NCBI RefSeq assembly: GCF_003545695.1
Contig: NZ_QUZZ01000004.1
Coordinates: 186,001 to 250,000, forward strand
DNA: 64,000 nucleotides
Source: Taibaiella helva
GTDB taxonomy: Bacteria > Bacteroidota > Bacteroidia > Chitinophagales > Chitinophagaceae
Reading direction: 5' to 3'
In this document: positions 42,397-50,276 of the stretch, one piece after another
How the letters are laid out: the number at the start of each line of letters is the position of its first letter
How positions within the stretch are numbered: the first letter of the stretch is position 1
The notes under the pieces: generated by a model
Database searches by the model: none
What the model was told of the DNA's origin: nothing
What the model saw: only the letters and a program-made list of their open reading frames with translations
Translations under genes and position numbers: made by a program

Positions 42397-44643
42397 ATGA
42401 GTACACCGCTTTTATATACCAAAGCTATAGATGAAGAGCAGGAAAAGAAACTGATCCTCAGAGAATACCGCGCCTTGCTGCGCGCCCTGAAACAAAGGCT
42501 CAAAAAAGGCGACCGTAAGATCGTGCGCCGCGCTTTTGAGCTGGCGGCCGATGCGCATAAAGAGACCCGGCGCAAGTCGGGCGAGCCCTATATCCTGCAC
42601 CCATTGGCCGTGGCCCGCATCGTGGTGGAAGAGATCGGTCTCGGCGTTACCTCGGCCTGCTGTGCCCTGATGCATGATGTGGTGGAAGATACAGAGATCT
42701 CGCTGGAAGACATTGCCGCCGAATTCGGCACCAATTTTGCCCGTATTATCGACGGCCTGACCAAGATATCCAATGTAGTTGATATCAAAGCCTCGGCTTC
42801 GATGCAGGCCGAAAATTTCCGTAAGATCCTGCTGACCCTGGCCGAAGATCCCCGTGTGATCCTGATCAAGCTGGCCGACCGCCTGCACAATATGCGTACG
42901 CTCAACAGCATGAGCCGGGAAAAGCAGCTGAAGATCGCCTCCGAAACCACTTATATCTTCACCCCGCTGGCGCATCGCCTGGGCTTGTACGAGATCAAAA
43001 CCGAGCTGGAAGACCTTGCGCTGAAGTTTACGCAGCCCGATGTCTACCTCGACATCGTACGCAAGCTGAAGGAGACCAAACGGGACCGTACCCGCTATAT
43101 CAATGAGTTCATCAAACCGGTGAAGGAAGAGCTGGGCAAGCAGGACATCGAGTTCGAAATTTACGGACGACCCAAGTCCATCCATTCCATATGGAACAAG
43201 ATGCGTACCAAGCATGTCAGCTTTAACGAAGTGTACGACCTGTTTGCCATCAGGGTGATCCTGAATTCGCCCAGGGAAAGGGAAAAGGAGGATTGCTGGA
43301 AGGTCTATTCCATTATCACCAATTATTACCAGCCCAGCCCCGAGCGGCTGCGCGACTGGCTCAGTATGCCCAAGGGCAATGGCTACGAAGCGCTGCATAC
43401 CACGGTGATGGGCCCCGGCGGCCGCTGGGTGGAGGTGCAGATCCGCACCCAGCGCATGAATGAGATCGCCGAAAAAGGCCTGGCTGCACACTGGAAATAT
43501 AAGGAAGGCGCCCATAATGAAAGCAAGCTGGATGCCTGGCTCAAGCACATCGGCGAAGTGCTGAACAACCCGGATACCGATACCCTGGACTTTGTGCAGG
43601 ACTTCAAACTGGATCTCTTTACCGAAGAGATCTATGTCTACACGCCCAAAGGCGACATGCGCGTGCTGCCCAAAGGCGCCACCGCGCTTGACCTGGCCTT
43701 CGATATCCACTCCGAGCTGGGCGCCCGTTGTATCGGCGCCAAGATCAATTACCGGCTGATGCCCATCAGCCAGGAGCTGAAAAGCGGCGACCAGGTAGAG
43801 ATCATTACTTCTTCCAAGCAAAAGCCTTCGGAAGACTGGCTCAATTTCGTGGTGACTGCAAAAGGCAAATCCCGGATCAAGTACTATTTAAGAGAAGAAA
43901 AAAGGAACATTGCCGAAGACGGCAAAGAGATCCTGTACCGCAAGCTGGATCATATGCATGTTACGCCTTCGGTACAGAATCTGAATGAGCTCTGCGCTTA
44001 TTTCAAGCTGCCCTCGCCGCTGGACCTGTATTATGGTATTGCAGTGGGCTCCATTGATCTGAAACCGTTGAAATCCTTTACCGTTACGGGCGACAGGCTG
44101 TTCCAGCCGCAGAAGGAGACCAAACCTGAAGCCAAGCCGGTACCGCACCATGAGCACGAAAAGGAAATGACGGCCAAGGGTGCGGAGCTGATCATCTTCG
44201 GCGAAAGCTCGGACAAGATCCTGTACAAGCTGGCGCAATGCTGCCAGCCTATTCCCGGCGACGACGTATTTGGCTTTATCACTTCGGGTGAAGGGCTGAA
44301 AGTGCACCGCACCGACTGTCCCAATGCGGCGCAGCTGATGGCTAACTATGCGCACCGTATCGTGAAGACCAAATGGGCCAAGAACAAGGAGATCTCTTTC
44401 CTCACCGGCGTCAAGCTTACGGGCCTCGACGATGTGGGCATTATCCAGGGCATTACCAATGTCATTACCGGCGAGCTGCATATGAACATGCGCTCGATCA
44501 GCATCGACTCGAAAGACGGCGTGTTCGAGGGCACTATCATGGTATTTGTGCACGACCGCGAGGAGCTGGATGAGCTGTGCCGCAGACTAGGCAATATCAA
44601 AGGTATTACCAAGGTAGAACGAATCGAAGCCAGTGGCGAATAG
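42397..44643 (+). CDS. Bifunctional (p)ppGpp synthetase/hydrolase (RelA/SpoT family)
   Basis: The 748-residue stringent-response enzyme has all expected domains. The HD hydrolase is at about 50-200 (YILHPLAVARIVVEE, CALMHDVVEDTEIS). The synthetase follows (YGRPKSIHSIWNKMRTK, YDLFAIRVIL, GNGYEALHTTVMGP), then TGS (EEIYVYTPKGDMRVLPKGATALDLAFDIHSELG), a helical region, and a C-terminal ACT domain. Both active-site histidine/aspartate (HD) and synthetase motifs are intact, so it should both make and degrade (p)ppGpp. Normal length. Confidence 0.96.
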   Translation: MSTPLLYTKAIDEEQEKKLILREYRALLRALKQRLKKGDRKIVRRAFELAADAHKETRRKSGEPYILHPLAVARIVVEEIGLGVTSACCALMHDVVEDTEISLEDIAAEFGTNFARIIDGLTKISNVVDIKASASMQAENFRKILLTLAEDPRVILIKLADRLHNMRTLNSMSREKQLKIASETTYIFTPLAHRLGLYEIKTELEDLALKFTQPDVYLDIVRKLKETKRDRTRYINEFIKPVKEELGKQDIEFEIYGRPKSIHSIWNKMRTKHVSFNEVYDLFAIRVILNSPREREKEDCWKVYSIITNYYQPSPERLRDWLSMPKGNGYEALHTTVMGPGGRWVEVQIRTQRMNEIAEKGLAAHWKYKEGAHNESKLDAWLKHIGEVLNNPDTDTLDFVQDFKLDLFTEEIYVYTPKGDMRVLPKGATALDLAFDIHSELGARCIGAKINYRLMPISQELKSGDQVEIITSSKQKPSEDWLNFVVTAKGKSRIKYYLREEKRNIAEDGKEILYRKLDHMHVTPSVQNLNELCAYFKLPSPLDLYYGIAVGSIDLKPLKSFTVTGDRLFQPQKETKPEAKPVPHHEHEKEMTAKGAELIIFGESSDKILYKLAQCCQPIPGDDVFGFITSGEGLKVHRTDCPNAAQLMANYAHRIVKTKWAKNKEISFLTGVKLTGLDDVGIIQGITNVITGELHMNMRSISIDSKDGVFEGTIMVFVHDREELDELCRRLGNIKGITKVERIEASGE

Positions 44644-44651
44644 TATCTTTG
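44644..44651 (+). promoter_or_regulatory. Predicted promoter -7 box of the WbqC-like gene
   Basis: TATCTTTG directly follows the stop codon of the RelA/SpoT gene, 40 bases before the WbqC-like start. Confidence 0.55.
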
Positions 44652-44691
44652 CCATTGCAACCACAATGTTTATTTCTTCTCCCGATAACGA

Positions 44692-45291
44692 ATGATCTCT
44701 TCCTCTATGCCTTTCCCGCCGGTAAGCTGGTGGCGACAGGCCAGTAGCGCGCAGCACATCACCTTTGACCTGGCAGAGCATTACCAGAAAATGAGCTACC
44801 GAAACCGGTACTATCTGGCCGCGCCTGCGGGCAAAATGCTGATGAGCCTGCCCCTGGAAAAAGGGCGCAACCAACGGATACCGGTGCAGGAAGTAAGGCT
44901 ATCGGAGCGCGATGTCTGGCAGGACAACCATTGGAAGACGATCGTATCGCTTTATGGCCGCGCTCCTTTTTTCGAACATTTTTCCCATCAGCTGGAACCT
45001 TTGTTCCGGCAGCCGTTCGCGCTGCTGCATGACTTTAATAAAGCAGGCATAATTCTGGTGACGCAGCTGCTGAAGCTGCCCCTGATCTTCGATGAGACAA
45101 GGCAATTTATCGAACGGTACCCGGACGATATTACCGATCTGCGCCACGGCCTCAGGCCACAGCAGCCTGCTGCCGTACCGGAATACTACCAGGTATTTGC
45201 CGACCGGACCGGTTTCCAGAGCGATTGTTCTATACTCGACCTGCTGTTTTGCGAAGGCCCATATGCGGCAGTGTGGCTAAGGCAAGAATAG
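44692..45291 (+). CDS. WbqC-like family protein
   Basis: The 199-residue protein matches the WbqC family: FPPVSWWRQASSAQHITFDLAEHYQKMSYRNRYYLAAPAGKMLMSLPLEKGR, then WKTIVSLYGRAPFFEHFSHQLEPLF. The C-terminal YYQVFADRTGFQSDCSILDLLFCEGP ends the family domain. WbqC genes occur in O-antigen clusters of other bacteria; in Bacteroidota they are often found apart from these and the function is not established. The first ATG in frame is 44692. Confidence 0.88.
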   Translation: MISSSMPFPPVSWWRQASSAQHITFDLAEHYQKMSYRNRYYLAAPAGKMLMSLPLEKGRNQRIPVQEVRLSERDVWQDNHWKTIVSLYGRAPFFEHFSHQLEPLFRQPFALLHDFNKAGIILVTQLLKLPLIFDETRQFIERYPDDITDLRHGLRPQQPAAVPEYYQVFADRTGFQSDCSILDLLFCEGPYAAVWLRQE

Positions 45292-45311
45292 CCATGCATT
45301 TTACGGAAAAG

Positions 45312-45348
45312 AAAATGGCATTAATCCTTCGAGATCAATGCCATTTTT
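45312..45348. terminator. Terminator between WbqC-like and dehydrogenase genes
   Basis: AAAATGGCATT (45312-45322) pairs with AATGCCATTTT, followed by T. It can serve both converging genes. Confidence 0.75.
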
Positions 45349-45385
45349 TATCAATATTTCGTATCTTATTGAAGATTCAGCTCCG

Positions 45386-46375
45386 TTACATCTTCCATTG
45401 CTTGCCGGCGAAGCGTTCGCTTACAACCAGCTCTTTGCTGCCGGGTGTGTACTTGTAGAAGCCCTCGCCGCTTTTGGCGCCCAGGAAGCCTGCCTGTACC
45501 ATATTGCACAGCAGGGTTGCCGGTGCATACTTCTGGTTGCCGAAGCCCATGTGCAGCACATTCATAATAGAGTAGCAGGTGTCGAGACCAATGAAATCGG
45601 CCAGCTGCAGCGGGCCCATCGGGTGCGCCATACCCAGCTTCATGATGGTATCGATCTCTTCCACACCGGCAACACCTTCCTGCAGGGCCAGGATCGCTTC
45701 GTTGATCAGCGGCATCAGGATACGGTTGGAGATAAAGCCAGGATAATCGTTCACCACGCAGGGAACTTTATTCAGCATCTTGGTCAGATCGAATACAGTC
45801 TGGGTAACTTCTTTATCTGTAGCATAGCCGTTGATAATCTCTACCAGGCGCATTACCGGTACAGGATTCATGAAGTGCATACCGATCACCTTACCGGGGC
45901 GCTTGGTGAAAGAACCGATGCGGGTAATGGAGATGGAAGAGGTATTGCTGGCCAGGATGGTCTTTTCGGGGCAGAGGCGATCGAGCTCCTGGAAGATCTT
46001 GATCTTAAGGTCGATGTTCTCGGAAGCGGCTTCCACAACCAGGTCAGCGTCTTTTACAGCATCGGCCATATCGGTAAATAGTTCGATACGGGAGAGTGCC
46101 TGTGTTTTATCTTCAGCAGTAAGCAGGTTCTTAGCCACCTGGCGATCCATATTGGTACCAATCTTAGCCACGGCTTTTTCCAGGGCTTCCCTTGAAATAT
46201 CAACCATATGCACTTTGCAGCCATACTGGGCAAATACATGGGAAATACCGTTACCCATGGTGCCGGCGCCAATCACGATTACTGTTTTTATCTGCTCCAG
46301 GCGGGCTTTGGCCGCCGCATCTAATCCAAGTGTTTCTGTGTTCACTGCTGTTGTTTTTTCTTTAACTTCAGACAT
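45386..46375 (-). CDS. 3-hydroxyacyl-CoA (3-hydroxybutyryl-CoA) dehydrogenase
   Basis: The 329-residue enzyme oxidises 3-hydroxyacyl-CoA with NAD+. The Rossmann motif is VIVIGAGTMGNGISHVFAQYG. The signature LASNTSSISITRIG and GMHFMNPVPVMRLVEII contain the catalytic His. The C-terminal domain shows NDYPGFISNRILMPLINEAI and MKLGMAHPMGPLQLADFIGLD. A basic N-terminal extension of about 30 residues precedes the fold. With the thiolase at 18.9 kb it could serve beta-oxidation or butanoate metabolism. Confidence 0.95.
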   Translation of the reverse strand: MSEVKEKTTAVNTETLGLDAAAKARLEQIKTVIVIGAGTMGNGISHVFAQYGCKVHMVDISREALEKAVAKIGTNMDRQVAKNLLTAEDKTQALSRIELFTDMADAVKDADLVVEAASENIDLKIKIFQELDRLCPEKTILASNTSSISITRIGSFTKRPGKVIGMHFMNPVPVMRLVEIINGYATDKEVTQTVFDLTKMLNKVPCVVNDYPGFISNRILMPLINEAILALQEGVAGVEEIDTIMKLGMAHPMGPLQLADFIGLDTCYSIMNVLHMGFGNQKYAPATLLCNMVQAGFLGAKSGEGFYKYTPGSKELVVSERFAGKQWKM

Positions 46376-46506
46376 GATTAATAATTAATTTTTTTAAAAA
46401 ACGCCTAAAGGTAACCTTTTTTTAATAATGGCCTGCATGAAAATGGCAGCTATGTGTATCCTCTTGCATACATGAGGAAGCATATAAAAGAAAGAAATGA
46501 CAAAAA

Positions 46507-46537
46507 TTGCGAGTTGTTATCGAAAATAATAACTTTG
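46507..46537 (+). promoter_or_regulatory. Full-consensus promoter of the lipoprotein gene, leaderless transcript likely
   Basis: TTG (46507-46509), a 20-base spacer and TAACTTTG (46530-46537). The ATG follows five bases after the box, so the transcript would start at or near the start codon. Confidence 0.65.
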
Positions 46538-46542
46538 CGCCC

Positions 46543-47109
46543 ATGACACGAAAAAACCGCTTATTCGTTGCAGGCAGCTGCCTGCTTTTACTGGCAGCTT
46601 GCCAATCTCCCAAAGATCAGATCGTGCGCAAATGGCAGATAGATAGCTTCGAAAGCCCCTTCAGGGATTCTATGGCGAAGGTGCAGGAACATTCCATAGA
46701 CACCATTACTGTCGTAGACAGCAATATGGCTATGTATGTGGGCACCTTTAATGTAGATAGCTTCAAGATGCTGCTCAAGAAGCAGATCAAGCAACAGAAG
46801 GAAGAATATGAAAAAGCCGCAAAAGAAAGCACCCTTACTTTCACCAAAGACGGCTTTATGATCAATGAAGAAGGCAGTGGCCGTAAGGATTCCCTGAAAT
46901 ATACCCTGACGGATGACAAAAAACTGGTGGTAACGCCGATAAACGTTCCAGCAGGTATGCCCAACAAGCCGGATACCATCAATATCGAAAAGATCAGCGC
47001 TTCTGAAATGCGCTTTAAGGTGGGCAAAGAAAAGCAGATCATGTACATCAACCTGAAAGCTGCCGGCGAAAACAAGGTTGCTGAAAAGAAAGCCGAAGAG
47101 AAAAAATAA
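46543..47109 (+). CDS. Lipoprotein of unknown function
   Basis: From the ATG at 46543 the protein has 188 residues. Its lipobox LLLLAAC puts the lipidated Cys at about residue 20. A predicted lipocalin/META-like beta domain follows (IVRKWQIDSFESPFRDS, then STLTFTKDGFMINEEGSG), as in many stress-related Bacteroidota lipoproteins. It ends in a Lys/Glu-rich tail (KVAEKKAEEKK). The upstream frame extension would begin inside the promoter, so it is rejected. Function unknown. Confidence 0.76.
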   Translation: MTRKNRLFVAGSCLLLLAACQSPKDQIVRKWQIDSFESPFRDSMAKVQEHSIDTITVVDSNMAMYVGTFNVDSFKMLLKKQIKQQKEEYEKAAKESTLTFTKDGFMINEEGSGRKDSLKYTLTDDKKLVVTPINVPAGMPNKPDTINIEKISASEMRFKVGKEKQIMYINLKAAGENKVAEKKAEEKK

Positions 47110-47132
47110 CTTTTGTCAAGATTCATAACTGG

Positions 47133-47170
47133 CTACGCCTTCCCGCTACAGGAAGGCGTAGTTTTGTTTT
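47133..47170 (+). terminator. Terminator after the lipoprotein gene
   Basis: CTACGCCTTCC (47133-47143) and GGAAGGCGTAG (47151-47161) form an 11-bp perfect stem with a seven-base loop, followed by TTTTGTTTT. Confidence 0.88.
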
Positions 47171-47225
47171 CTAATTCAGGAGAATAAACTATTTTTACCC
47201 CCGCTAAAAACAGATCAATAATTTT

Positions 47226-48209
47226 ATGGCAGAAATAGCTTTCCGGCAGGCCTTGCGCGAAGCGCTCAGCGAAGAGATGCGCAGGGATGAAAGGGTGTTC
47301 TTAATGGGTGAGGAAGTGGCTCAATACAATGGCGCCTACAAAGTGAGCCAGGGTATGCTCGATGAGTTTGGGCCCCGCAGGGTGATCGACACGCCCATTG
47401 CCGAGCTCGGCTTTACCGCTATTGCCGTGGGCGCTGCCAGCAATGGTCTCCGGCCTGTGGTAGAGTTTATGACCTGGAACTTCGCCGTACTGGCCCTTGA
47501 CCAGATCATGAACCATGCGTCCAAAATGCTTTCCATGAGTGCCGGCCAGTTTGGATGCCCTATCGTATTCAGGGGTCCCAATGGCTCGGCCGGACAGCTG
47601 GGCGCGCAGCACTCTTCGGCTTTTGAAAGCTGGTATGCCAACATCCCCGGCCTTAAAGTCGTATCGGTTTCGAACCCTTATGATGCCAAAGGCTTGCTGA
47701 AATCGGCTATCCGCGACGATGATCCGGTAGTGTTCCTGGAGTCGGAGCTGATGTACGGCGATATGGGCGAAGTGCCCGACGGCGAGTACCTGATCCCCCT
47801 GGGTAAGGCCGCTGTGAAAAGAGAAGGCACCGATGTAACGATCGTTTCGTTCAATAAGATGATGAAAGTGGCCCTGGGCACCGCTGAGGAGCTGGCCAAA
47901 GAAGGTATCAGCGCCGAGGTGATCGACCTGCGTACGATTCGTCCGCTGGACAGCGAAACCATTATCAACTCGGTAAAGAAGACGAACCGTCTCGTGATCG
48001 TGGAAGAGCAATGGCCCTTCGCTTCGGTTTCTTCCGAGATCAGCTACAGGGTGCAGAAGGATGCTTTTGATTACCTGGATGCACCAATACGCCGCATCTG
48101 CTCGGCCGATACCAATATGCACTATGCACCCAACCTGGTGGCGGCTTACCTGCCCGATGTGCCGCGCACGGTGAACCTGGTTAAAGAGGTGATGTATCTT
48201 AAAAAATAA
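47226..48209 (+). CDS. pdhB: Pyruvate dehydrogenase E1 component, beta subunit
   Basis: The 327-residue subunit belongs to the 2-oxo acid dehydrogenase E1 family. The N-terminal transketolase-like pyrimidine-binding domain is seen in FRQALREALSEEMRRDERVFLMGEEVAQYNGAYKVSQGM and IVFRGPNGSAGQLGAQHS. The C-terminal domain shows VVFLESELMYGDMGEVPDGEYLIPLGKAAVKREGTDVTIVS and EVIDLRTIRPLD. The length and the motifs fit PdhB rather than AcoB or BfmBAB. The alpha subunit and E2/E3 genes are not adjacent, which is common in Bacteroidota. Confidence 0.94.
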   Translation: MAEIAFRQALREALSEEMRRDERVFLMGEEVAQYNGAYKVSQGMLDEFGPRRVIDTPIAELGFTAIAVGAASNGLRPVVEFMTWNFAVLALDQIMNHASKMLSMSAGQFGCPIVFRGPNGSAGQLGAQHSSAFESWYANIPGLKVVSVSNPYDAKGLLKSAIRDDDPVVFLESELMYGDMGEVPDGEYLIPLGKAAVKREGTDVTIVSFNKMMKVALGTAEELAKEGISAEVIDLRTIRPLDSETIINSVKKTNRLVIVEEQWPFASVSSEISYRVQKDAFDYLDAPIRRICSADTNMHYAPNLVAAYLPDVPRTVNLVKEVMYLKK

Positions 48210-48219
48210 CAGCGCAAAT

Positions 48220-48267
48220 GCTAAAACAAATTTGACAAACCAAGCGGTTTGTCAAATTTGTTTTAGC
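48220..48267 (+). terminator. Terminator after pdhB
   Basis: Perfect 22-bp arms (48220-48241 and 48246-48267) with a four-base loop, ten bases after the stop codon. Confidence 0.85.
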
Positions 48268-48322
48268 GATTACCGGCGCTATAATAAAATAGCTTATTTT
48301 AGCGTTTAACCACTGAATCGCA

Positions 48323-49204
48323 GTGAAAAAAGACATGTTTTTACCCTTAAAGAAAATCTTCCTGCCGGCCTTATTCCTCTCCGGGATGATCAAAGCTCCG
48401 GCGCAGGAGTTTTACCAGTCGACGGAATACGGCGTATTGTTAGGGGCATCCACTTATTTCGGCGATATTAATCCCAACTACGGCTTAAAATACATCCGGC
48501 CGGCCGGCGGGCTTTTCCTTCGCTACCACCTGAATCCCTATATCGCCGTGCGTGGCGCTGTCAATTATACTAAGGTAGGCTACGACGACAAATTCACCTC
48601 CAACCCTTACCAGCAGCAGCGCAACCTTAGCTTCCGTTCCGATATCGTTGAGGCTAATCTGATGGCTGAGTTCAACTTTTTCTGGTTCTCTACCGGCGAT
48701 CCGCAGCATCGTTTTACGCCTTATCTTACCGGCGGTATCGGCGCGTTCTACTATGAACCGTACACGACCTTTAACGGACTTCGTTACAACCTGCGCCCCC
48801 TGGGCACCGAAGGCCAGAATACCGCAGAGTTCAAAGACCGCAAATACAAGCCTTACAGCATTTGCCTGCCGGTAGGCGCAGGGATCAAATACTGGCTGGG
48901 ACCGGGCTTCAATTGCAGCTTCGAGATCGTGAACCGCTTTACGTTTACCGATTATATAGATGATGTAAGCCATACTTATGTGGGCGCCGATCGCTTCATC
49001 TCCAACCCTATGAACCCAAGCGTGGCATCCCAGCTCCAGGACCGCTCCCTCTCGGTTGACGGGCAAAAGCTGGGCCGTGCGGGCAAGCAAAGGGGCGACA
49101 ATGCCAGCAAGGACCAGTACCTGATGGTGCAGCTCTCCTTTTCTTTCCAGCTGAAGACCTACAAATGTCCTTCGCATCTGGAAGGCTTGTGGCAGCCGGA
49201 TTAA
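48323..49204 (+). CDS. DUF6089-like outer-membrane beta-barrel protein
   Basis: The protein has 293 residues from a GTG at 48323; an ATG four codons later gives an equally good signal peptide (MFLPLKKIFLPALFLSGMIKAPAQ). The mature part has the DUF6089 pattern: EYGVLLGASTYFGDINPNYGLKYIRPAGGLFLRYHLNPYIAVRGAVNYTKVGYDD, then ITYLTGGIGAFYYEP-type strands, GAGIKYWLGPGFNCSFEIVNRFTFTDYIDDVSHTYVG and the final MVQLSFSFQLKTYKCPS. Common in gliding and T9SS-bearing Bacteroidota; function unknown. Confidence 0.85.
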   Translation: MKKDMFLPLKKIFLPALFLSGMIKAPAQEFYQSTEYGVLLGASTYFGDINPNYGLKYIRPAGGLFLRYHLNPYIAVRGAVNYTKVGYDDKFTSNPYQQQRNLSFRSDIVEANLMAEFNFFWFSTGDPQHRFTPYLTGGIGAFYYEPYTTFNGLRYNLRPLGTEGQNTAEFKDRKYKPYSICLPVGAGIKYWLGPGFNCSFEIVNRFTFTDYIDDVSHTYVGADRFISNPMNPSVASQLQDRSLSVDGQKLGRAGKQRGDNASKDQYLMVQLSFSFQLKTYKCPSHLEGLWQPD

Positions 49205-49215
49205 GCGTATCTTTG
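49187..49215 (+). promoter_or_regulatory. Promoter of the HAD phosphatase gene
   Basis: TTG (49187-49189), an 18-base spacer and TATCTTTG (49208-49215), 29 bases before the ATG. The -33 element lies inside the end of the upstream gene. Confidence 0.6.
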
Positions 49216-49244
49216 CGGCGCAAATTCAATCCAGTACTATTTTA

Positions 49245-49898
49245 ATGGCAGCGATCTTCGATATGGACGGCCTGTTGCTCGACACAGAACCGTTATGGGG
49301 CATAAGCATGCTCAAAGTAGCCACACATTACCAGGTGCCCGTCGGCCCCGATTTTTTCAAGTTTACTACCGGCTTAAGAATATACGAGGTTACCGAATTC
49401 TGGAAGGAAAAATTCGGCTGGCCGGGTAATACCACCGCCAAGCAGCTGGCCGAGGATATCCTGGACGATATTATAGCCTTGTCCAAAGCGGAAGGCGGCG
49501 TGATGCCCGGCGCGGAAGCCTGCCTGCAATGGCTGCAGCAGCATGATGTCAAAACGGGGCTGGCCACCTCCTCCCCCACCCGTATGCTCAATGAGCTGAT
49601 CGGCCATTTTAAGCTCAACGAATATTTCGCGGTGCTCACTTCTGCAGATACGGCATTGTTCGGCAAGCCGCATCCCGAAGTCTATCTTCAATGTGCGCAT
49701 GCGCTTACGGAATCGCCCTGGAATTGCGTGGCGCTGGAAGATTCGGTGAACGGGATGATCTCGGCCAAAGCCGCGCGTATGAAGGTGATCGTGGTGCCTG
49801 AACCCGCAAGGTATGATGATGCGCGCTTCGGCCTGGCCGATGTAAAGCTGCCTACCCTGGAAGCCTTTTCTGAAGCGGTATGGCAATCACTTTGCTAA
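49245..49898 (+). CDS. HAD-superfamily sugar-phosphate phosphatase (HxpB/YniC-like)
   Basis: The 217-residue enzyme has the HAD motifs DMDGLLLDTEPLW (nucleophile and acid Asp), ATSSPTRML (motif II), GKPHPEVYLQCAHAL (Lys) and LEDSVNGMISAKAA (motif IV). The cap domain is alpha-helical, as in hexitol phosphatase B and beta-phosphoglucomutase. No sugar-catabolism gene adjoins it. The physiological substrate is probably a hexose or 2-deoxyhexose phosphate (family inference). Confidence 0.92.
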   Translation: MAAIFDMDGLLLDTEPLWGISMLKVATHYQVPVGPDFFKFTTGLRIYEVTEFWKEKFGWPGNTTAKQLAEDILDDIIALSKAEGGVMPGAEACLQWLQQHDVKTGLATSSPTRMLNELIGHFKLNEYFAVLTSADTALFGKPHPEVYLQCAHALTESPWNCVALEDSVNGMISAKAARMKVIVVPEPARYDDARFGLADVKLPTLEAFSEAVWQSLC

Positions 49899-49938
49899 CC
49901 GGCCTTTATAACCTTACCTGACTATACGCCGCTTAACC

Positions 49939-50271
49939 TTATTTCTTTTTTGTTTTGGGCTTCACCAGGTCGTAGGAGTGATCGATCAGCTCTTTGATCA
50001 GCTTATCGCCCAGGCTACCGTCGACGATCACCGTATTCCAGTGCTTTTTGTTCATATGGTAGCCGGGAATGATGCTCTCGTGTTCTTCGCGCAGCTCCAG
50101 CGCCCGGTCCGGGTCGCATTTGGCATTAAAAGACACGGGCATCGCATCGAGGCTCAGCAGCAGGAACATTTTCCCGGCGACCTTAAATACCAGCGCACCT
50201 TCGCCGAAGGGGAAGCCTTCTTCGGCGTCTTCTTTGGCAAGACAATAGCTTCTTATGGACTCTGCGTTCAT
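49939..50271 (-). CDS. MmcQ/YjbR-family protein
   Basis: The 110-residue protein matches the MmcQ/YjbR family: SIRSYCLAKEDAEEGFPFGEGALVFKVAGKMFLLL, then NAKCDPDRALELREEHESIIPGYHMNKKHWNTVIVDG and LIDHSYDLVKPKTKKK. The fold resembles CyaY-like DNA-binding proteins; function unknown. It starts six bases after the oxidoreductase stop codon and is probably co-transcribed with it. Confidence 0.94.
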   Translation of the reverse strand: MNAESIRSYCLAKEDAEEGFPFGEGALVFKVAGKMFLLLSLDAMPVSFNAKCDPDRALELREEHESIIPGYHMNKKHWNTVIVDGSLGDKLIKELIDHSYDLVKPKTKKK

Positions 50272-50276
50272 CGGTT

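Noticed and set aside
42412-43821. 469-codon frame on the minus strand opposite the RelA/SpoT gene
   Set aside because: The opposite strand encodes a complete RelA/SpoT enzyme with all motifs; the antisense translation is His/Gln-rich and unlike any protein family.
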